This document shows positions 1 to 7,445 of a DNA stretch of 35,235 nt, one piece after another. The stretch's first letter is position 1. Every line of letters starts with the position of its first letter. Below the pieces are notes generated by a model. It worked only from the letters and a program-made list of their open reading frames with translations, was not told the DNA's origin and ran no database searches. Position numbers and translations under genes: made by a program. The DNA comes from Erysipelotrichaceae bacterium (GTDB lineage: Bacteria; Bacillota_I; Bacilli_A; Erysipelotrichales; Erysipelotrichaceae): contig JAFYOL010000176.1 in NCBI GenBank assembly GCA_017560205.1, positions 1 through 35,235 of the forward strand, written 5' to 3'.

Positions 1-105
1 ATCGTTTTGAGGCAGGATGAACTTGGAATGATTTCTTATCGATATGATTCTTACAGAAAAGATGTTTCGATAAAAGCTTACGAGCAGGAAGCAGACTCTC
101 TGTAA
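1..105 (+). CDS. C-terminal end of an unidentified protein (partial)
   Basis: Frame 1 is open from the window edge to a TAA at 103-105, giving 34 residues ending in KAYEQEADSL; the other two forward frames are closed almost at once. Composition (charged, Tyr-rich, ordinary codon use) looks like the tail of a real gene that begins outside the window. I do not recognise a family from so short a piece. It is read in the same direction as mnmG, with a gap of about 165 bp holding two hairpins. Confidence 0.45.
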   Translation: MVLRQDELGMISYRYDSYRKDVSIKAYEQEADSL

Positions 106-134
106 GATACTGGACTGGCAAGATACAGTTCAGG

Positions 135-185
135 TCATAGCATGAGCTATGATAAAAAATGACGAATTAATTTATTAATTCGTCA
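135..185. terminator. Two tandem hairpins upstream of mnmG, possible terminator
   Basis: The first hairpin is TCATAGC/GCTATGA at 135-141 and 146-152 with loop ATGA. The second is an 11-bp stem at 160-170 and 175-185 with loop TTTA. On the plus strand no T-run follows, so termination of the partial upstream gene would be weak. On the minus strand the second stem is followed by a T6 tract (complement of 154-159), the better terminator direction, but no minus-strand gene is visible. A regulatory leader for mnmG is an alternative. Confidence 0.4.
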
Positions 186-270
186 CTACCTTGTTGTTGA
201 TTAAAGTCATGTTATGTTGATTCTATCTATGGTAAAATAAAAAAGAATTTGAAAGAAAGGAAGTGATGAA

Positions 271-2145
271 ATGAACACAGTGAATTCATATGAAGTGCTT
301 GTCATTGGTGGTGGACATGCAGGGTGTGAAGCCGCATTGATCGCAGCACGTATGGGATGTAAAACTGCGCTTGTTTCATTAAGTCGTGATCAGATTGCGA
401 AAATGCCTTGTAATCCATCAGTAGGTGGACCTGCAAAGGGAATCGTTGTAAGAGAGATTGATGCGTTAGGTGGACAGATGGGTAAAACTGCTGACCAGAC
501 AGCGCTGCAGTTTAAGATGCTCAATACGACAAAAGGTCCTGGTGTACAGTCTTTACGAGTACAGTCAGATAAGATTGCATATGCAAAGGCTATGCAGAAT
601 GAACTTTTGTGTCAAAATAATTTGACAGTGATAGAAGATATGGTCACTGATCTGGTGATTGAAGAAGATGTTGTGAAAGGTGCCAACCTGAAAGATACAG
701 GTTATGTATCTGCACAGTGTGTCATCCTGACAACAGGGACATACATGGCATCATTAGTGATGGTTTCAGATCAGGTGACAGAAAGCGGGCCAGATAATGA
801 GCCGACATGCAATACATTGTCACAGTGTTTAAGAGACAATGGAATCGAAACATTCCGTCTTAAAACTGGTACACCTGCACGTGTACTGACATCATCCATT
901 GATTTCAGCAAGACCTCTATTCAGCCAGGTACACCAGAGTTCTTCAGCTTCAGTACGATGACGGATGAGATTCTGCCATTTGATGAACAGGAAGTGTGTT
1001 ATCTGACATACACTGCCCCTGAAACCCATGAGATTATCAATTCCAATCTGCATCGTTCCAGCATGTACTCAGGTGTGGTAAAGGGAGTAGGTCCTCGTTA
1101 TTGTCCAAGCATTGAAGATAAGCTTGTGCGTTTTGCGGATAAGGATCGTCATCAGATTTTCCTTGAACCAGAAAGCAGAGAACTGGATACAACCTATGTA
1201 CAGGGGTTCTCTACATCCATGCCATATGAAGTACAGGACAAGATGATTCATTCATTGCCTGGACTTGAAAATGCAGTGATCAAGAAATACGCTTATGCGA
1301 TTGAATATGATGCAGTGAATCCGCTGCAGTTAAGACCATCGCTTGAATTAAAGAAGATTAAAGGACTTTTCTGTGCAGGACAGATCAATGGTACATCCGG
1401 CTATGAAGAAGCTGCAGGACAGGGTTTAATGGCTGGTATCAACGCAGTACGCAAACTGAGAAATGAAGAACCATTGATTCTGAAACGTGATGAAGCTTAC
1501 ATCGGTGTCATGATTGATGATTTAGTGACAAAGGGTACACAGGAACCATATCGTTTATTAACTAGCCGAGCAGAATTCAGATTACTGCTGAGACATGACA
1601 ACGCAGATCAGCGTCTGACGGAAAAAGGATATGAATATGGTTCAGTATCAGAAGAAAGACTGAATCATTATCGTAACTGGATGAATCAATTGAATGCATT
1701 GAAAGAACAGATCAGAAATGTACATATCTCCATCGGAAATACGGAAGTCAATGAACTTCTGCACAAATGGGGATTTGAAGATTTAAGTGAAGGAATTTCA
1801 CTGTATGAACTGGTCAGAAGACCACATGTATCACTAATCGAAGTTGCAGCTGTATTGGGCGTAGAAATTGATGCAAAGGCAGCTCGTCAGGTTGAAATTG
1901 AAATCAAGTATGAAGGCTACATCGAAAAGGCCAAGAAGGAAGCAGAACGTCTGTTGAAGATGGACCACACAAAACTTCCTGAAAATCTGGACTATGATGA
2001 AGTCGAACATCTGTCACTGGAAGGTCGACAGAAATTAAAGAAAATCATGCCGGCAACAATGGGCCAGGCATCTCGTATCTCAGGTGTAAATCCAGCAGAC
2101 ATTGCAGTGCTGGCCATGCACCTGGAAAGAAGAAGGAAAGGGTAA
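271..2145 (+). CDS. mnmG: tRNA uridine-5-carboxymethylaminomethyl modification enzyme MnmG
   Basis: MnmG (GidA) works with the GTPase MnmE to build the 5-carboxymethylaminomethyl group on wobble uridine U34 of tRNAs, using FAD, NADH and methylene-tetrahydrofolate. The N-terminus carries the Rossmann FAD motif GGGHAGCEAA (residues 13-22), followed by the conserved GPAKGIVVREIDALGG block, TTGTYM, and the signature AGQINGTSGYEEAAGQG in the middle. TSRAEFRLLLRHDNAD and the C-terminal GQASRISGVNPADIAVL are also typical. At 624 residues it has the usual full length. The ATG is preceded by an AAAGGAAG ribosome site. Four bases separate it from the next gene, so the two are probably cotranscribed. 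Its partner mnmE lies about 8.7 kb downstream rather than next door. Confidence 0.97.
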   Translation: MNTVNSYEVLVIGGGHAGCEAALIAARMGCKTALVSLSRDQIAKMPCNPSVGGPAKGIVVREIDALGGQMGKTADQTALQFKMLNTTKGPGVQSLRVQSDKIAYAKAMQNELLCQNNLTVIEDMVTDLVIEEDVVKGANLKDTGYVSAQCVILTTGTYMASLVMVSDQVTESGPDNEPTCNTLSQCLRDNGIETFRLKTGTPARVLTSSIDFSKTSIQPGTPEFFSFSTMTDEILPFDEQEVCYLTYTAPETHEIINSNLHRSSMYSGVVKGVGPRYCPSIEDKLVRFADKDRHQIFLEPESRELDTTYVQGFSTSMPYEVQDKMIHSLPGLENAVIKKYAYAIEYDAVNPLQLRPSLELKKIKGLFCAGQINGTSGYEEAAGQGLMAGINAVRKLRNEEPLILKRDEAYIGVMIDDLVTKGTQEPYRLLTSRAEFRLLLRHDNADQRLTEKGYEYGSVSEERLNHYRNWMNQLNALKEQIRNVHISIGNTEVNELLHKWGFEDLSEGISLYELVRRPHVSLIEVAAVLGVEIDAKAARQVEIEIKYEGYIEKAKKEAERLLKMDHTKLPENLDYDEVEHLSLEGRQKLKKIMPATMGQASRISGVNPADIAVLAMHLERRRKG

Positions 2146-2149
2146 CATT

Positions 2150-2767
2150 ATGAACATCAATGAAGTCATCAGCAATGTCGAAATCTATGGCATCGAAAGC
2201 GCAATCCGCGGAAGCAAATATCCTATGGCTACTGATCTTTCCAAGGTCAATTCTGAAGTCACTAAGACAGTCATGAAGCTTGGGACAAGCCGTCAGGGAG
2301 AAGGTCATGACAACTTCCTGAATGGGATTCTGATTCAGTTTGATTTGAACTTTTCCAACAAAGCGTGGGTAGAAGCAGAACGTTATCATTTCCTGGATTT
2401 CATCAGTTCACAGTCAACAATGCATCGCATTACAAAGTTTGATCTGGACAAGGCATACATCGAATACGTGGATCCAAGAATGGTTGAAATCATGAAGGAA
2501 AAGGTTGCAGCATACAATGAACTGGAAGCTGCCAACAAGGCTAATCCTGATAAAGAAGTAACAGAAAAGCTGAAGAAGATGTACCTTGAAATCCTGTATT
2601 CAAACCCTGCTGGATTCAGACTGACAGCACGCATGACAACAAACTATCGTCAGCTGAAAACCATCTACAAACAGAGAAGAACTCATCGTCTTCCTGAATG
2701 GCAGGCATTCTGTGACTGGTGTGAAACACTGCCATATCATGAATTTATTACAGGACAGGAAGCATAA
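2150..2767 (+). CDS. ThyX-like protein of unknown function, coupled to mnmG
   Basis: This 205-residue protein starts at the ATG at 2150, four bases after the mnmG stop, with the ribosome site AAGGAAAGG inside the end of mnmG. I do not know its function. Residues 77-93 (ERYHFLDFISSQSTMHR) look like a rearranged form of the flavin-dependent thymidylate synthase signature RHRxxSxNExSxRY. Residues 161-184 (RMTTNYRQLKTIYKQRR plus PEW) resemble the C-terminal ThyX block with NLRSLLxFLxxR and QWEI. A histidine at 53 (GHDNF) sits where ThyX proteins have a conserved His. From memory, similar sequences occur in phages of Firmicutes. Canonical ThyX residues are incomplete, so thymidylate synthesis should not be assumed. 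A terminator hairpin surrounds its stop codon. Confidence 0.85.
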   Translation: MNINEVISNVEIYGIESAIRGSKYPMATDLSKVNSEVTKTVMKLGTSRQGEGHDNFLNGILIQFDLNFSNKAWVEAERYHFLDFISSQSTMHRITKFDLDKAYIEYVDPRMVEIMKEKVAAYNELEAANKANPDKEVTEKLKKMYLEILYSNPAGFRLTARMTTNYRQLKTIYKQRRTHRLPEWQAFCDWCETLPYHEFITGQEA

Positions 2768-2782
2768 AGCTTCCTTTTCTTT
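2757..2782 (+). terminator. Intrinsic terminator enclosing the stop of the ThyX-like gene
   Basis: AGGAAGC (2757-2763) pairs with GCTTCCT (2769-2775) around loop ATAAA, followed by a T-rich tract to 2782. The TAA stop codon (2765-2767) lies in the loop. Confidence 0.65.
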
Positions 2783-2798
2783 ATAAGAAAGGAGTCCT

Positions 2799-3953
2799 AT
2801 GTTAAAGAAGATAATAATATTTCTAATAACGATTCCCATTATTGTAGGGTGTTCTGCAGCTCCCTCTATAGAAGAAATCAGAGCTGTATGGGTCAGTTAT
2901 ATTGACTACACTCAGATCTTATGGGGCAAGTCATTCAGTGAGTTTGAGGCAAGTGTTGATGAGATTGTAGACAATTGTGTGGAGTATAACATCAACACCA
3001 TTTACCTGCATGCATCTGCCTTTACAGACGCTTATTATGATTCTGACTATTATCCAACACAGTATGTTGAATCACAGATAGGCGCAGATCTGAAGTATGA
3101 TCCATTAGAGATTTTTATTGAAAAAGCACATGCCAAAAATATCCGAGTTGAAGCCTGGATTAATCCATTCAGATCATTTGATCAAAAGAAAATGGAGACT
3201 GTACCTGACTCTTATATCGTTAAAAAATGGGTCAACGAAGGAAATCGAAATGTCATCTTTTATAAAGATCGATATTACTTGAATCCAGCTTATGAAGAAG
3301 TACATGATCTGATTTTAAATGTGGTCAGTGAGATTGCGCAGAACTATGACATTGATGGTCTGCACATGGATGATTACTTCTATCCAGACCATGTGGATGA
3401 GAGTTTTGATAAGCTGGATTACATGGTCAGTGAAAGTGATTTATCACTTGAAGACTGGCGCAGAAACAACGTCAATGAACTGGTGGAAAAGATAGATAAG
3501 ACACTCCATAAAATCGATAGTGATCTGTGGTTTGGCATATCTCCTGCAGGGAATCTGGAATACAGCAGAGAATCTATCTTTGGTGATGTTGAAAAATGGG
3601 TTGAAGAAGAATGGGTGGACTACATAGCACCTCAGATTTATTTTGGCTATACAAACAAAAGCAGACCCTATGCCGCAACCTTGCAGCAGTGGAGTGATGT
3701 GGTCAAGGGAACAGATGTACAGCTGATTGTAGGACTTGGGGCATACAAGATCAATCAGGAAAACGGAAACTCAGATGATGAAGAATGGATTGAAGATTCA
3801 CAGATTCTGATGAAGCAGATTCAGGATGCAAAAAGCGCCTCCAATTATGCAGGATATGCCCTCTATAGTTATCACTCTATGTTCAGAGCTGAAGCAGATG
3901 ATGTACAGGCTGTCATGAGTCAGCTGGAAGATATCAAATCATTATCAGAATAA
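2799..3953 (+). CDS. Lipoprotein with glycoside-hydrolase-like GHL10 (DUF187) domain
   Basis: The 384-residue product begins with a lipoprotein signal: MLKK, a run of Ile/Leu, then the lipobox IVGC with Cys18 as the predicted acylated residue. The body matches the GHL10/DUF187 family (YngK-like TIM-barrel proteins thought to act on cell-wall or other glycans). RAVWVSYIDY near the mature N-terminus, NINTIYLHASAF, EAWINPFR, DGLHMDDYFYP and YIAPQIYFGYTN are family-like blocks, and the acidic residues in HMDDYF fit a barrel active site. It would sit on the outer face of the cytoplasmic membrane. The ribosome site AAAGGAG lies 5 bases before ATG. Bases 2823-2842, coding for part of the signal peptide, are one exact copy of the dispersed 20-bp motif. 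The substrate is unknown. Confidence 0.85.
   Translation: MLKKIIIFLITIPIIVGCSAAPSIEEIRAVWVSYIDYTQILWGKSFSEFEASVDEIVDNCVEYNINTIYLHASAFTDAYYDSDYYPTQYVESQIGADLKYDPLEIFIEKAHAKNIRVEAWINPFRSFDQKKMETVPDSYIVKKWVNEGNRNVIFYKDRYYLNPAYEEVHDLILNVVSEIAQNYDIDGLHMDDYFYPDHVDESFDKLDYMVSESDLSLEDWRRNNVNELVEKIDKTLHKIDSDLWFGISPAGNLEYSRESIFGDVEKWVEEEWVDYIAPQIYFGYTNKSRPYAATLQQWSDVVKGTDVQLIVGLGAYKINQENGNSDDEEWIEDSQILMKQIQDAKSASNYAGYALYSYHSMFRAEADDVQAVMSQLEDIKSLSE
2823..2842 (+). repeat. Dispersed 20-bp motif, copy 1 (inside lipoprotein signal peptide)
   Basis: CTAATAACGATTCCCATTAT, identical to 10706-10725 and to the reverse complement of 18312-18331. This copy is coding, starting 24 bases into the lipoprotein gene. 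The motif has a partial dyad (AATAA and a G facing a C and TTATT, using the flanking bases). Confidence 0.85.
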
Positions 3954-3960
3954 ATACAAG

Positions 3961-3996
3961 AAAAGACATCTTGATGGTTGTAAAGATGTCTTTTTT
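3961..3996 (+). terminator. Intrinsic terminator after the lipoprotein gene
   Basis: AAAAGACATCTT (3961-3972) pairs with the arm AAGATGTC plus the first four Ts (3983-3994) around a 10-base loop. The T-run spans 3991-3996. Confidence 0.9.
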
Positions 3997-4032
3997 GATG
4001 GATAATAAATTTACTTAGAGGAGGATCATTTC

Positions 4033-4764
4033 ATGATTTTAGATGATTATCAAAAGAGAGTTGACCAACTGTTTGACCAAGTCAAAACAACACAAAGAGA
4101 AAACATTATTACTGCAGGGAAAATGATTGCAGACACACTTCAGAATGGTGGAAACATTTACCTGAGTGAAATCTGTCATTCCATTCAGAATGACTTGATC
4201 GATAGAGGTGGAGGACCTTTCTGGTATCGTCCATTCCAGTACAAGCTGGAAGTAAAATCAGATGCTCGTCAGAGAGACAGAAGCGACATGGATCTGGATA
4301 TGGAAGGTCTGGGTGCTTATATTCTGAAGGCTTCTACAATCCGTCCAGGTGACGTTCTGTTTGTAGGTTCAGTATCAGGACGTACAAAACACGTTGTTGA
4401 CCTGGCTTATGAAGCTAAGAAGATGGGTATTAAAGTGATCGCCATGAGCTCAATGAGCTATGCTCAGAGTGTAGGTCCAGTACATTCATCAGGAAAGAAA
4501 CTGTATGAAATCGTTGACCTGACATTGGACAACTGTGCACCAGCTGCAGAAGCTATGCTGGAAGTTGAAGGTGTTGAAGCTAACTTTGCAGCAGCAAGCG
4601 GTCTGGCAAGCTCATTCATTCTGTGGTCTGTAACAGCAGTTGCGATCGAAGAAATGAAAGAACGCGGCATGGATCCACTGCTTCTGAAGAGCACAAACTA
4701 TCCAGGTGGACCTGACTACAACGATGGTCTGGTAAGACCTCGTTACTGGAAACAGGGTTATTAA
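4033..4764 (+). CDS. SIS-domain protein, UPF0309-type
   Basis: The 243-residue cytosolic protein has a sugar isomerase (SIS) fold: GGNIYLSEICHSIQNDL near the start, VLFVGSVSGRTKHVVDLAYEAKKMGIKVIAMSS in the middle (phosphosugar-binding Ser/Gly loop), then HSSGKKLYEIVDLTLDN and the C-terminal STNYPGGPDYN. This order is that of the UPF0309 family, often annotated as sugar isomerase domain proteins and sometimes found with sugar or amino-sugar operons. Here no sugar genes adjoin it: it is flanked by terminators on both sides, so it is a single-gene unit. The ribosome site GAGGAGG is strong. The actual substrate is not known. Confidence 0.88.
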   Translation: MILDDYQKRVDQLFDQVKTTQRENIITAGKMIADTLQNGGNIYLSEICHSIQNDLIDRGGGPFWYRPFQYKLEVKSDARQRDRSDMDLDMEGLGAYILKASTIRPGDVLFVGSVSGRTKHVVDLAYEAKKMGIKVIAMSSMSYAQSVGPVHSSGKKLYEIVDLTLDNCAPAAEAMLEVEGVEANFAAASGLASSFILWSVTAVAIEEMKERGMDPLLLKSTNYPGGPDYNDGLVRPRYWKQGY

Positions 4765-4772
4765 TCACAATT

Positions 4773-4797
4773 AAGGAGTCTGAAAAGACTCCTTTTT
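4773..4797 (+). terminator. Intrinsic terminator after the SIS gene
   Basis: AAGGAGTCT (4773-4781) pairs with AGACTCCTT (4786-4794) around a GAAA tetraloop, followed by a T-run to 4797. Confidence 0.93.
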
Positions 4798-5141
4798 CTA
4801 TATTTTTATGAATTTATGTTAAATATAATGATTTACAGTGCTTAATTTATGACATATAGAGCAATTTAAGTGTGAAACAAGACTGAAAAGCAGATCTGAT
4901 TATTGATTTATAATAGAAAAGAGCAGCGGAAACATTCACCAGATCCTTGATATGAGATGTTTAATGTTCGATTGATAAGAAAAACATAGTGTCATATTTA
5001 TAGAACTGTAATATTCGATATTATAAATTGATTTTGTATTTTATAGTGTAAATTAACAGTACTTGGTACAATGCATCATGATAAGATAAAAAAGAATCCT
5101 GTGAATTTCTTGGTTTCACTATAGAGCTAAATCAGGAATTT
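4798..5141 (+). other. AT-rich intergenic stretch upstream of rsmG
   Basis: About 400 bp lie between the SIS terminator and rsmG with no credible ORF. Visible here are a possible sigma-A promoter TTGATA (4972-4977), 17 bases, TATTTA (4995-5000), and half-site-like GTGAAACA (4873-4880) and GGTTTCAC words that do not form a parS. I see no DnaA-box cluster. A small RNA from the 4972 promoter is possible but unsupported otherwise. Confidence 0.4.
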
Positions 5142-5150
5142 TGTTATAAT
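5142..5150 (+). promoter_or_regulatory. Extended -10 promoter of rsmG-noc-parA-parB
   Basis: TG-T-TATAAT with TATAAT at 5145-5150, 20 bases before the rsmG ATG and just upstream of its GGAGG ribosome site. No strong -35 is seen, as expected for an extended -10 promoter. It probably drives the four-gene segregation operon. Confidence 0.65.
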
Positions 5151-5170
5151 AATTAAACGGAGGACACAGG

Positions 5171-5869
5171 ATGAAAAAAGAAGAATTTATTCAGTGCTGT
5201 AAAGAAAATGGTCTTGATTTAACTGAGCAACAGATTCATCAGTATGAGACTTATGCACAGCTGCTTAAAGAGTGGAATGAAAAAATGAATCTGACCGCAA
5301 TTACTGAATTCGAAGAAGTTCTGGATAAGCACTTTTATGATTCCTTGCTTCCATCGTTTTCGTCATCAATTCAGGGGACATTGTGTGATGTTGGATCAGG
5401 TGCGGGTTTCCCATCGATTCCATTAAAGATTGCATATCCGGAATTGAAAGTTGTGATTATAGAACCATTAGGAAAACGTGTAACTTTCTTAAAGGAAGTT
5501 GTGCGTGTTCTTGGATTGAAAGATGTTGAATGCGTGAATGCTCGTGCTGAGGATTACGCTAAACAGGATCGTGAATGTTTTGATGTAGTAACTGCACGTG
5601 CAGTTGCGAATTTAAGAATGCTTTCTGAACTTTGTATTCCTTTAACGAAAAAGGGTGGTCTTTTCCTTGCGATGAAGGGCTCAAATGGTCTTGAAGAAGA
5701 TCGTGAAGCTGTGCATGCATTGAAGGTGCTTGGATGCACTTTGGAAAAGACAGAAGAACGTCATCTGAATGATGGAAGCACAAGAGTGAATCTGTTCTAT
5801 CGAAAGAATCGTTCTACTCCAGTGCAGTATCCTCGTCAGTTTGCGAAAATCAAGAAGAGTCCACTGTAA
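5171..5869 (+). CDS. rsmG: 16S rRNA (guanine-527-N7)-methyltransferase RsmG
   Basis: RsmG (GidB) methylates G527 of 16S rRNA with S-adenosylmethionine; loss causes low-level streptomycin resistance in several bacteria. The 232-residue sequence has the family N-terminus (YAQLLKEWNEKMNLTAIT), the DKHFYDSL block, SAM motif I DVGSGAGFPSIPLKI, the acidic IIEPLGKRVTFL, and VTARAVANL. The C-terminus ends in a basic tail (QFAKIKKSPL), as is usual. The GGAGG ribosome site precedes ATG. It is the first gene of the rsmG-noc-parA-parB cluster, with the next start 13 bases after its stop. A perfect 16-bp palindrome centred on CACGTG lies inside it at 5590-5605. Confidence 0.96.
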   Translation: MKKEEFIQCCKENGLDLTEQQIHQYETYAQLLKEWNEKMNLTAITEFEEVLDKHFYDSLLPSFSSSIQGTLCDVGSGAGFPSIPLKIAYPELKVVIIEPLGKRVTFLKEVVRVLGLKDVECVNARAEDYAKQDRECFDVVTARAVANLRMLSELCIPLTKKGGLFLAMKGSNGLEEDREAVHALKVLGCTLEKTEERHLNDGSTRVNLFYRKNRSTPVQYPRQFAKIKKSPL

Positions 5870-5882
5870 AGGAGAAGTTTGA

Positions 5883-6647
5883 ATGCAGCAGGTCATTACA
5901 ATACCTACTAGAAAGATCAGGCCGAACCGCTATCAGCCTCGTCTGGTTTTCAATGAAGAAAGCATTATAGAGCTGGCGCAGTCCATCAAGGAAAATGGAT
6001 TGATTCAGCCCATTGTCGTTAGAGACATGATTGATTACTATGAAATCATTGCAGGTGAAAGAAGATTCAGAGCTTGTCAGTCACTGGGGATGGAAACAAT
6101 TCCAGCAGTGATCAAGAGCACAAGCGAGATGGAATCTGCACAGCTTGCGTTGATTGAAAATATTCAGCGTGAAGATTTAAGTGCTATCGAAGAAGCAAAG
6201 GCTTATCTGATGATTATGCGTCAGTCAAGCTGTACACAGGATGAAATGGCATCCCGTATGGGGAAAAGTCAGTCAACAATTGCCAATAAGATTCGTCTTT
6301 TAGGTCTGCCTGAAGAAGTTCAGAATGCAATCACAGAAAGAAAGCTGACTGAACGTCATGGGCGTGCACTTTTGAATGTTGAACCGGAAAAACAACATGA
6401 AGTATTTGAACATGTCATTTCACATGGGCTAAATGTTGCACAGACAGAAGCTTATGTAAAAACAAATGCGTCAAAGAAGAAAGAAACAAAACAGAAAACG
6501 AAAGCGGTTGCTCGTCATATGAGAATTGCATTCAATACAATTTATCAGGCTGTGAAGATGGTCACTGATGCAGGAATTGAGGCAACAACTCAGGAAGTAG
6601 AAAATGATGATGAGTTTCAGATTATCATTAAGTTCCCAAAAAGATAG
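5883..6647 (+). CDS. noc: Nucleoid occlusion protein Noc (ParB family)
   Basis: Noc is a ParB-family CTP-dependent DNA clamp that blocks FtsZ assembly over the nucleoid. The 254-residue protein has the ParB N-terminal domain (NRYQPR, then the CTP-binding GERRFRA), ENIQREDL, a helix-turn-helix (EMASRMGKSQSTIANKIRLL), and TERHGRALL, which is typical of Noc. The basic linker (KKKETKQKTK) and C-terminal dimer domain (RHMRIAFNTIYQAVKMV) also fit. B. subtilis Noc begins with a short amphipathic membrane-targeting helix. Here the first residues (MQQVITIPTRKIRPN) go straight into the ParB domain, and an in-frame TGA lies immediately before the ATG, so no extension is possible. The gene order rsmG-noc-parA supports Noc over a second ParB. 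Confidence 0.88.
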   Translation: MQQVITIPTRKIRPNRYQPRLVFNEESIIELAQSIKENGLIQPIVVRDMIDYYEIIAGERRFRACQSLGMETIPAVIKSTSEMESAQLALIENIQREDLSAIEEAKAYLMIMRQSSCTQDEMASRMGKSQSTIANKIRLLGLPEEVQNAITERKLTERHGRALLNVEPEKQHEVFEHVISHGLNVAQTEAYVKTNASKKKETKQKTKAVARHMRIAFNTIYQAVKMVTDAGIEATTQEVENDDEFQIIIKFPKR

Positions 6648-6659
6648 GGTGTGAGTTTC

Positions 6660-7445
6660 ATGGGGAAGATTATCGCAGTCGCTAATCAGAAAGGCGGCGT
6701 AGGAAAAACAACAACCAGTGTCAACCTGGCAGCAGGTCTTGCGTATCTGGGTAAAAAAGTTATGCTTGTGGATTTTGACCCTCAGGGAAATGCTTCACAG
6801 GGAATCAGTGGAAATGATCATAACTATAGAAAAAGTGTCTATGATGTACTGATGCATGATTGTTCAGTGGATGAAGCACTGAAACATATCAAGATGCCTC
6901 CAATTGATCTGCTTCCTGCAACCATTGAGCTTGCAGGTGCTGATCTGGAAATGGCAAGCTTTAAAGCTGGCAGAGAAAAACAGTTGAAAGAACAGCTGGA
7001 TGTCGTAAGAGATCGTTACGATTATATTCTGATTGACTGTCCGCCATCACTTGGTTTATTGAATACCAATGCATTGACTGCGGCAGATTCTGTCATTATT
7101 CCAGTACAGTGTGAATATTATGCACTGGAAGGACTGACTCAGCTGCTGTCTACAATTCGTCTTGTACAGCGTCTGTTCAATGAAAAGCTTGTGATTGAAG
7201 GTGTACTGTTGACGATGTTTGATGCACGTACAAAACTGTCTGTTGAAGTTCAGCAGGAAGTTCGCAAGTATTTCAAGGAAAGTGTTTACAAGAGCTACAT
7301 TCCAAGAAATGTACGTCTGTCAGAAGCACCATCAACAGGACAATCAATTTTCGAATATGATGTTCGTTCAGAAGGAGCGAAGGCATATGCATCATTGGCA
7401 AAGGAAATTATTATGATCAATGATAGAAAAGGAAGGAATGTATAA
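6660..7445 (+). CDS. parA: Chromosome partitioning ATPase ParA (Soj)
   Basis: ParA/Soj is a Walker-type ATPase that binds DNA nonspecifically and, with ParB-parS, drives origin segregation and regulates DnaA. The sequence starts MGKIIAVANQKGGVGKTTT, with the deviant Walker A motif KGGVGKTT, followed by VDFDPQGNAS and the Walker B-like ILIDCPPSLG. The length is 261 residues from the ATG at 6660. A GTG nine bases earlier (6651) would add three residues, but it has no ribosome site, whereas AGGGTG lies about 8 bases before the ATG and the MGKII start is standard. The stop overlaps the parB start (TAATG), indicating translational coupling. Confidence 0.96.
   Translation: MGKIIAVANQKGGVGKTTTSVNLAAGLAYLGKKVMLVDFDPQGNASQGISGNDHNYRKSVYDVLMHDCSVDEALKHIKMPPIDLLPATIELAGADLEMASFKAGREKQLKEQLDVVRDRYDYILIDCPPSLGLLNTNALTAADSVIIPVQCEYYALEGLTQLLSTIRLVQRLFNEKLVIEGVLLTMFDARTKLSVEVQQEVRKYFKESVYKSYIPRNVRLSEAPSTGQSIFEYDVRSEGAKAYASLAKEIIMINDRKGRNV

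Noticed and set aside
4801-5170. Possible parS or DnaA-box cluster (origin) in the AT-rich gap
   Set aside because: Only half-site-like GTGAAACA and GGTTTCAC words, far apart and not paired; no TTATCCACA-type boxes. No full parS is visible anywhere in the window.
6651-6659. GTG start for parA
   Set aside because: No ribosome site before it; the ATG nine bases later has one and gives the standard MGKII start.
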